From: Mangrovicoccus ximenensis
Lineage (GTDB): Bacteria; Pseudomonadota; Alphaproteobacteria; Rhodobacterales; Rhodobacteraceae
DNA: 64,000 nt
Assembly (NCBI RefSeq): GCF_003056725.1
Contig: NZ_QBKZ01000015.1
Coordinates: 308,607 to 372,606, forward strand
Direction: 5' to 3'
Of the stretch, positions 58,215 through 64,000 are shown piece by piece. Position numbers and translations under genes: made by a program. The notes under the pieces were generated by a model. That model was not told the origin of the DNA and did not search any database. It worked only from the letters and a program-made list of their open reading frames with translations. How positions within the stretch are numbered: position 1 is the first letter of the stretch; each line of letters starts with the position of its first letter.

Positions 58215-59305
58215 AGCAATTGCAGCGCGGCGGCGGCGGCGGTCGCCGGCATCGCCCGCGCCAGAGAGCCGAGCCGGGCGCTCTCGCGCGTGCCGGTGGC
58301 CTTGTCGACATTGCCGACGGCGAGGAACAGCGACGCCTTGTAGAGGGAATGCACCACGAGGAAGGTCGCGAAGCCGGTCAGCGCATAGCGGCTGTCCTGC
58401 GCCAGAAACAGCGTCAGCGTGCCGAGCGCCATCAGCGTGGTCCAGGCCAGGACCTGTTTCAGGTCGCTCTGGCGCAGCGCCTGCAGGCTGGCGAAGACCG
58501 CCGTCGCGGCGCCGAGGATGGTCAGCGTCCAGAACCACGGCCCGGTGCCCGACAGCGCCGGATGCAGCCGCGCGAGGATGTAGATCCCCGCCTTCACCAT
58601 GGTCGCCGAATGCAGGAAGGCCGAGACCGGGGTCGGTGCCGCCATGGCGTTCGGCAGCCAGAAGTGGAACGGCACCTGCGCCGATTTGGTCAGCGCGCCG
58701 GCGAAGACCAGCACAAGGACCGGCAGGTAGAGCGCATGGCCGCGCAGCGCGTCCGCGGCGAGGATCCCCGAGATGCTGGTCGTGCCGGCGGCCATGCCCA
58801 TCAGGATCAGCCCGGCGAGGAAGGCGAGCCCGCCCGCGCCGGTGACGAACAGTGCCTGAAGCGCGTTGCGGCGGCTCTTCGCGCTTTCATGCGAGAAGCC
58901 GATCAGCAGGTAGGAGGTGAAGGTCGTCAGCTCCCAGAAGACGAAGAGCCCGATCAGGTCGTCGGCCAGCACCAGCCCCAGCATCGCCAGCATGAAGGCG
59001 GTGAGGTAGAGCGCGAAGCGGCCGTATTGCGGATGCCCGGCGAGGTAGCTGTCCGAATAGAGCAGCACCAGCGTGCCGATCCCGCTGATCAGCAGCGCGA
59101 AGGTCAGCGACAGCCCGTCGAGCAGGAAGGCCATCGCGATGCCCTGGCTCGGCACCCAGCCGAATTCGGCGCGCAGCACGGCGCCGCCCGAGACGGCGGG
59201 GAGGAAGGAACAGAACCACGCGAAGAGCGCGGCGGCGAACAGCACCGGCAGGATGCCGGCCGCGCCGTTGCCGGACCGGCGCGCGTCATTGGACTCGTTC
59301 ATCAT
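58215..59305 (-). pseudogene. mrpA: MrpA/NuoL-like antiporter subunit, C-terminus missing
   Basis: About 363 residues: starts MMNESNDARRSGNGAAGILP, ten or so membrane helices, LVLADDLIGLFVFWELTTFT (conserved Glu), GALTKSAQVPFHFWLPNAMA (essential Lys) and YKASLFLAVGNVDKATGT. MrpA is 750-950 residues, so more than half is missing. ATG overlaps the upstream UspA stop. The other mrp genes are not present. Confidence 0.87.
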
Positions 59306-60100
59306 CTGTCGGACTGGCACTCCATGTCGCCGTGAACGGCGGCAGGCGGGACGAAGTTCCCGGATTTCACGGTCAGCACCGAGCAGGGCACCTGCTTGAC
59401 CACGGTCTCGGCGGTGTTGCCCAGAAGGAAGCCGGCAACGCCGGTGCGCGCGCAGGTGCCCATCACGATCGTGTCGATGCCGTCGGTCTCCACATGTTCG
59501 AGGATCGTCTCGCAGGGTTTTCCCTTCAGGTGGATCACCCGCATCATGCTGCAGCGGCCGCTGAATTCCGCGGCGAGCTGCTGGAGCCGCCAGTTGCTGC
59601 GCTGCTCGGTGCTCCGCAGCAGCGCCTCGATCTCGTCTTCCGGGACGCAGGCGCGGGCGCGGCGCAGCGTGTGCTCTTCGGGCAGCTGCCAGACATTCAT
59701 CACGTCGAGCCAGGCGCCGTCGCGGACCGCCAGAGACGTGGCCTGTTCCATGATCTCGCGGTTGAGCGCGTCGCGCTCGGGATTGTCGGGATCGGGATCG
59801 ACGGCGGCGAGGATGCGGCGGGCCCGCGCCCCGGCGGCGACGTTCAGGATCCAGACCGGCGCCGGACAGCTGCGCAGGAGCTGGATGTCGGGATCGCCGA
59901 GGAAGGCGCCCGAGCGCGGCCGCTGCGCGCCCTTGAGCACCAGGTCGTAGTCCTGTCCCATGACATGGCGGGAGATCTCCTCCACCGGCGGGCCGCTCAG
60001 CACGGCCGTGCGGACCTCGATCGCGCGCGCGCGCAGCGGCGCGGCCATCTTCTCCAGCCGGGCGCCAGCCCGGTCCGCGGCGGCGGCCTCCGTCGGCGGG
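59302..60100 (-). pseudogene. tandem universal stress protein (UspA), N-terminus missing
   Basis: About 265 residues: end of the first Usp domain (YDLVLKGAQRPRSGAFLGDP), linker, then a full second domain (RRILAAVDPDPDNPERDAL ... ILEHVETDGIDTIVMGTCAR then TGVAGFLLGNTAETVV with the ATP-binding G-2x-G-9x-G(S/T) pattern). The frame is cut upstream near 60100, next to the RTX gene end. Coupled to mrpA by ATGA. Confidence 0.8.
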
Positions 60101-60129
60101 CGCCCCGGGGGCGCCCCGCCGGGGGCGGA

Positions 60130-61002
60130 TCAGAACCACTCGATGGTCAGGTCGGCTTCGCTCAGATGCACCCATTCCAGGGTGAGGCTGCTCTGCATGT
60201 CGGGGCCGTAGCTCAGCACCGTGTCGAAGCCGACGATCTCCAGCGCGAAGCCCTGGTTCGAGGCATGCATGCGCAGCACGTCCTCGTCTGCATTGAAATC
60301 GGTGATCACGTCATGGCCCTGCGGGGCGCGGGCGAAGACGAAGGTGTCGGCGCCGAAGCCGCCGGTCATGGTGTCGTGGCCGCGGTCGCCCCAGAGCTCG
60401 TCGGCATCGGCGCCGCCCTCGAGCACGTCATTGCCGCCGCCGCCGCGCAGCGTGTCCATGCCGGTGTCGCCCAGCAGGGTGTCGTGGCCCTGGTTGCCCT
60501 GGATCAGGTCGTTCTCGCCGCCGCCGTCGAGCAGGTCGTTGCCGAGGCGGCCGTAGAGGCGGTCGTCGTCCCAGCCGCCATGGACGGTGTCGTTGCCGCG
60601 GTCGCCCGAGAGCCAGTCTGCGCCGTGGCTGCCCGACAGGATGTCGTCGCCGTTGCCGCCGCGGATCATGTCCTCGCCCCAGGAGCCGTGCAGCGAGTCG
60701 CTGCCGTCGCCGCCCAGCAGCGTGTCGTTGCCCCAGGAGCCGAGGATCGTGTCGTCGCCGTCGCCGCCATGGACGCGGTCATTGCCGTCGCCTGCCTCGA
60801 TGGTCTCGGACGCGGCGCGGCCCTGGAGGCGGTCGTTGCGGTCGGTGCCGAGGATCGCCGGAGCGGCCGGAGCTTCGACGGCGAGGGCCAGGCCCGCGGT
60901 ACTGCCGAAGTCGATCCCGGCGGTGGATACCAGGACGGCCGGTGCGGCCTCGGAGGTTGCGGGGACCGACTGCCATTCGATGGAAGCGAAGAGATTGTTC
61001 AT
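60130..61002 (-). CDS. RTX hemolysin-type calcium-binding protein
   Basis: 290-residue acidic protein with about 14 GGxGxDxLx nonapeptide units (for example GGDGDDTILGSWGNDTLLGG) forming a Ca2+-binding beta-roll, and a C-terminal secretion-signal-like region (VITDFNADEDVLRMHASNQG ... SEADLTIEWF). No catalytic domain is present, so it is a structural or matrix-type exoprotein. It is presumably exported by a type I system, which is not in the window. ATG 61002. Confidence 0.88.
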   Translation of the reverse strand: MNNLFASIEWQSVPATSEAAPAVLVSTAGIDFGSTAGLALAVEAPAAPAILGTDRNDRLQGRAASETIEAGDGNDRVHGGDGDDTILGSWGNDTLLGGDGSDSLHGSWGEDMIRGGNGDDILSGSHGADWLSGDRGNDTVHGGWDDDRLYGRLGNDLLDGGGENDLIQGNQGHDTLLGDTGMDTLRGGGGNDVLEGGADADELWGDRGHDTMTGGFGADTFVFARAPQGHDVITDFNADEDVLRMHASNQGFALEIVGFDTVLSYGPDMQSSLTLEWVHLSEADLTIEWF

Positions 61003-61210
61003 GTGTACCACCCGGTTGAATGCTGCGCTGAGCGGACCCGGCCCCCACGACCTTCTGTGTCCGTCACAAGCAGGCTTATGCACCCGAGGGTCTGAACAAG
61101 ACCTGAATTTTCACGCCCGGCCGGAAAAAATCACAAGTAAAACCAATGTGTTAGAAGGGTGTTCGAATTGGGGCGGAAACCGGGCGGCGCTGCGCCGGAG
61201 CTGTGGCGCC

Positions 61211-61239
61211 AAAGAAAAACGGGCCCCGTAGGGGCCCGT
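61211..61239 (-). terminator. intrinsic terminator of glyA
   Basis: On the minus strand, ACGGGCCCC-TAC-GGGGCCCGT (61219-61239) is followed by TTTTTC, 32 bp after the glyA stop. Confidence 0.9.
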
Positions 61240-61270
61240 CCGAACGCTTTCTGCCGCAATGCGGCCCGGA

Positions 61271-62566
61271 TCAGAGTTCCTGGTAGATCGGGAAGCGCGC
61301 GCAGAGATCGGCGACCTTCGCCTTGACCGCGGCCTCGACCTCGCCATTGCCCTCTTCGCCGTTCGCGGCAAGCCCGTCGACCACCTCGACGATCAGGTCG
61401 GCGATCAGGCGGAACTCGGCTTCGCCGAATCCGCGGGTGGTGCCGGCCGGGGAGCCGAGGCGCACGCCCGAAGTGACCATCGGCTTCTCCGGATCGAAGG
61501 GGACGCCGTTCTTGTTGCAGGTGATGTGCGCGCGGCCGAGCGCCTTCTCGGTCGCGTTGCCCTTCACGCCCTTCGGACGCAGGTCGACGAGAACGACATG
61601 GGTGTCGGTGCCGTTGGTGACGGTGTCGAGACCGCCCTTCATCAGCTGGTCGGCCAGCGCCTGGGCGTTGGCCACGACCTGGGCGGCGTAGTCCTTGAAG
61701 CCGGGCTTCAGCGCCTCGCCGAAGGCCACGGCCTTGGCCGCGATCACGTGCATCAGCGGACCGCCCTGGATGCCCGGGAAGATCGCCGAGTTGACCTTCT
61801 TGGCGATCTCCTCGTTGTTGGTGAGGATCATGCCGCCGCGCGGGCCGCGCAGGGTCTTGTGCGTCGTGGTGGTGGCCACGTCGGCATAGGGGAAGGGCGA
61901 CGGGTGCTGGCCGCCTGCGACGAGGCCGGCGAAATGCGCCATGTCGACCATCAGCCAGGCACCGACGCTGTCGGCGATCTCGCGCATCTTGGCGAAGTCG
62001 ATCTGGCGCGGGATGGCCGAGCCGCCCGCGATCACCAGCTTCGGCTGGTGTTCTTTGGCCAGGGCCGCGACCTCGTCATAGTCGATCATCTGGGTCTGGC
62101 GGTTGACGCCGTACTGGACCGCGTTGAACCACTTGCCCGACTGGTTCGGCTTGGCGCCGTGGGTCAGGTGGCCGCCCGCGTCGAGGCTCATGCCGAGGAT
62201 GGTGTCGCCGGGCTGGATCAGCGCCTGGAACACGCCCTGGTTGGCCTGGCTGCCGGAGTTCGGCTGCACGTTGGCGAAGTCGCAGCCGAAGAGTTCCTTG
62301 GCGCGGTCGATCGCCAGGTTCTCGGCGATGTCGACATACTGGCAGCCGCCATAGTAGCGGCGGCCCGGGTAGCCTTCGGCATATTTGTTGGTCATGATGG
62401 AGCCCTGGGCTTCCATCACCGCCTTGGAGACGATGTTCTCCGACGCGATCAGTTCGATCTCGTCGCGCTGGCGGCCCAGCTCCTTGGTGATGGCGCCGAA
62501 CAGGTCGGGGTCACGGTCTGCCAGGGTCTCGGTGAAGAACCCCTCGTCGCGTTGCGGTGCGTTCAT
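61271..62566 (-). CDS. glyA: serine hydroxymethyltransferase
   Basis: 431-residue PLP enzyme interconverting serine and glycine with tetrahydrofolate. PLP-Lys motif is [16 protein letters not shown], with [11 protein letters not shown] at the N-terminus, [11 protein letters not shown] and [23 protein letters not shown] at 62566 follows GAGAGACGACC; a longer frame upstream is not used. Complete. Confidence 0.97.
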   Translation of the reverse strand: MNAPQRDEGFFTETLADRDPDLFGAITKELGRQRDEIELIASENIVSKAVMEAQGSIMTNKYAEGYPGRRYYGGCQYVDIAENLAIDRAKELFGCDFANVQPNSGSQANQGVFQALIQPGDTILGMSLDAGGHLTHGAKPNQSGKWFNAVQYGVNRQTQMIDYDEVAALAKEHQPKLVIAGGSAIPRQIDFAKMREIADSVGAWLMVDMAHFAGLVAGGQHPSPFPYADVATTTTHKTLRGPRGGMILTNNEEIAKKVNSAIFPGIQGGPLMHVIAAKAVAFGEALKPGFKDYAAQVVANAQALADQLMKGGLDTVTNGTDTHVVLVDLRPKGVKGNATEKALGRAHITCNKNGVPFDPEKPMVTSGVRLGSPAGTTRGFGEAEFRLIADLIVEVVDGLAANGEEGNGEVEAAVKAKVADLCARFPIYQEL

Positions 62567-62747
62567 GGTCGTCTCTCCCTCTGCGGTCGGGCACGGGCTG
62601 GTTGGGATGCGCGTCTTTATCTCCGATCCGGTCCGGAGCAAAGCCCCCTGCGGGCAAAACGTCCGGATGCGGTCTGTCGCAGGTGCCGGGACTTGAGTTT
62701 CGCCGTCGCGCGCGCGATGACGGAAGGGCAGATACCGGGGGTGCCGA

Positions 62748-63515
62748 GTGACGAAGGACCTTAAAATCGCGTTCCGCGCCAGCACCTCGCCGGTTGCCCA
62801 GGCAGCGCTGCAGGAATTGTCCCGCTTCTACGGAAACACGCCGATCGACCGCGCCGATGTGGTGGTCGCGCTCGGCGGAGACGGCTTCATGCTGACGACG
62901 CTGCACGAGACCGAGGGCATGGGCCTGCCGGTCTACGGCATGAACCGCGGCACGGTCGGTTTCCTGATGAACGAATTCTCGGTGATCAACCTGATCGAGC
63001 GGGTGTCGCGCGCCGAGGAAGAGGTCATCAACCCGCTGGAGATGCGCGCCATCGACGAGGCCGGGGAAGAGCACCGGCGGCTCGCCATCAACGAGGTGTC
63101 GCTCTTGCGGGCCGGTCCGCAGGCGGCCAAGCTGCGGATACTGATCGACGGGCGCGAGCGGCTCGACGAGCTGGTCTGCGACGGCGCGCTGGTGGCGACG
63201 CCCGCCGGGTCGACCGCCTACAACTATTCAGCCCACGGTCCGATCCTGCCGATAGGGGCGGATGTTCTGGCGCTGACCGCGATGGCGGCCTTCCGGCCGC
63301 GGCGCTGGCGCGGGGCGCTCCTGCCGAAGACGGCGCATGTCCGCTTCGAGGTGCTGGAGATCGCCAAGCGCCCGGTGATGGCCGATGCCGACAGCCGCCA
63401 GGTGCGCAACGTGGTCTCGGTCGACATCCGCAGCCGCGGCGACATCCGCCACCGGCTGCTGTTCGATCCCGGCCACGGGCTGGAGGAGCGGCTGCTGCGC
63501 GAGCAGTTCGTCTGA
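62748..63515 (+). CDS. nadK: NAD kinase
   Basis: 255-residue ATP-NAD kinase supplying NADP. GGDG motif in [46 protein letters not shown] and [23 protein letters not shown] start at 62748. The full family length and all motifs are present. Divergent from glyA. Confidence 0.95.
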   Translation: MTKDLKIAFRASTSPVAQAALQELSRFYGNTPIDRADVVVALGGDGFMLTTLHETEGMGLPVYGMNRGTVGFLMNEFSVINLIERVSRAEEEVINPLEMRAIDEAGEEHRRLAINEVSLLRAGPQAAKLRILIDGRERLDELVCDGALVATPAGSTAYNYSAHGPILPIGADVLALTAMAAFRPRRWRGALLPKTAHVRFEVLEIAKRPVMADADSRQVRNVVSVDIRSRGDIRHRLLFDPGHGLEERLLREQFV

Positions 63516-63559
63516 CGCCGGGTCCGGCCGCGCCGGACGCTCCCGATCGCCGCGCGCGC

Positions 63560-63941
63560 TGCGCTTCGGCTCGAATTCGGCGATCAGGTGGCTGCCCGAC
63601 TGGTGCAGGCTGACATCGTAGCTGCGGCCGCCGCCGCGCAGCTCGATCCCGAAGAGCCGCACCGCCGCATCCTGCAGCCCGGTGCCGCGCAGGTTTCCGC
63701 GCAGACGCGCGAAGCCTTCGGCCGAGAGCAGCTCGGACAGCGGCCGTCCCAGCGCCGCCCCGGCATCGATGCCGAGGACATCCACCAGATTGGCCGAGGC
63801 GTGCTGCACGATCCAGTCCGAGGACAGCGCCACCAGCGCGCCATAGGACTGCACCCGGCCCAGCAGATGGATCGGCTCGCGGTCGCAATTGGTCAGGTCC
63901 ACCGCCTGGCTGTCCGGAAACTCCCCCCGTTCCCCGCTCAC
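63560..63941 (-). pseudogene. bphP: bacteriophytochrome, N-terminal PAS part
   Basis: GTG start at 63941 overlapping the upstream stop. Reads TNCDREPIHLLGRVQSYGAL with the conserved bilin-ligating Cys, then IVQHASANLVDVLGIDAGAA and LLSAEGFARLRGNLRG. Only 130 or so residues are present, and it is cut at about 63560, so GAF, PHY and kinase domains are missing. It follows the end of a heme oxygenase gene, the usual biliverdin-supply arrangement. Confidence 0.8.
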
Positions 63942-64000
63942 GCCGCGCGCTCCGCCACCGTGTCCTGGACCCCGGCGGCCAGCTGGAACAGCTCGAATCC
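63938..64000 (-). CDS. heme oxygenase (BphO-like), C-terminal end, runs off the window
   Basis: The last 20 residues FELFQLAAGVQDTVAERAA before TGA overlapping the bphP GTG. Position and the short tail fit biliverdin-producing heme oxygenase, but the rest lies outside the window, so this is contextual. Confidence 0.4.
   Translation of the reverse strand, partial: GFELFQLAAGVQDTVAERAA

Noticed and set aside
60280-60850. Regularly spaced DNA repeats resembling a CRISPR array
   Set aside because: They are the codons of RTX nonapeptides with variable third positions; there are no unique spacers.
62567-62747. Glycine riboswitch upstream of glyA
   Set aside because: No conserved glycine aptamer core or tandem arrangement is visible in the glyA-nadK spacer.

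Overview
The window looks like chromosomal DNA of a high-GC alphaproteobacterium, most likely a Rhodobacterales/Rhodobacteraceae member. This rests on the gene families (DctPQM TRAP transporter, agl-type alpha-glucoside ABC system, COG4223-type mitofilin-like protein, DUF6524, RTX protein, bacteriophytochrome/heme oxygenase pair) and on familiar gene order (dnaA-dnaN, secG-pyrG, udg-phosphoesterase-moaB, TrmN6-like/DUF2007/polyprenyl synthase, TPR-ispE). No plasmid or phage backbone is visible.

Layout. 1-7 kb: alpha-glucoside uptake and hydrolysis operon (two permeases, ATPase, GH13) behind a ligase-associated DEXH helicase. 7-12 kb: a string of gene pieces (COG4223 coiled coil, tannase, DUF4384, ureD end, ureA, ureB, no ureC) and 1.1 kb without genes. 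12-16.6 kb: dnaN, a dnaA without its N-terminus, an FCD regulator piece, flavin reductase, ECF sigma factor. 16.6-19.5 kb: IS5 remnant, a serine hydrolase split by about 1 kb of noncoding DNA, LRR and Tat-signal pieces. 19.6-25.2 kb: an unrecognised convergent gene pair, then pyrG, secG, DUF6524 and a lipoprotein. 25.4-28.4 kb: entB/entA piece and IS5/IS110 remnants. 28.4-30 kb: lipB, tRNA-Leu(GAG), marR. 30-35 kb: a dense mosaic of truncated genes (b561-YceI, YcjF, PfkB kinase, TPR/CHAT-like, GntR, fabD, ABC ATPase, pit, uraD). 35.4-38.1 kb: intact TRAP operon. 38.5-45 kb: truncated FtsH, intact aldehyde dehydrogenase, GMC, CitMHS and DUF455 pieces, 1 kb without genes. 44.8-51 kb: housekeeping cluster (udg piece, phosphoesterase, moaB, DUF465, methyltransferase, DUF2007, polyprenyl synthase, damaged ispE, truncated TPR gene). 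50.9-55.1 kb: a detoxification-type cluster under a divergent HxlR regulator. 55.1-58.2 kb: a low-GC accessory stretch with a serine recombinase and a PIN-like protein. 58.2-61 kb: mrpA and UspA pieces and an RTX protein. 61.2-64 kb: glyA, nadK, and the start of a bacteriophytochrome next to the end of a heme oxygenase gene.

The dominant feature is the number of clean gene truncations, roughly 25 to 30, where one gene stops mid-sequence and an unrelated one, often on the other strand, begins without Ns. Some hit genes that are normally essential (dnaA, fabD, ispE). Local gene order is often preserved around the breaks, which looks more like many local deletions or replacements than random shuffling. 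Either the assembly is chimeric or collapsed at many points, or full copies lie elsewhere and this is an unusually eroded region. Annotation of partial genes here should not be read as loss of function in the organism until the junctions are verified.

Intact systems are the alpha-glucoside operon (without its binding protein), the TRAP transporter translationally coupled to uraD, the HxlR-controlled cluster, and single housekeeping genes (dnaN, pyrG, secG, lipB, moaB, polyprenyl synthase, glyA, nadK).
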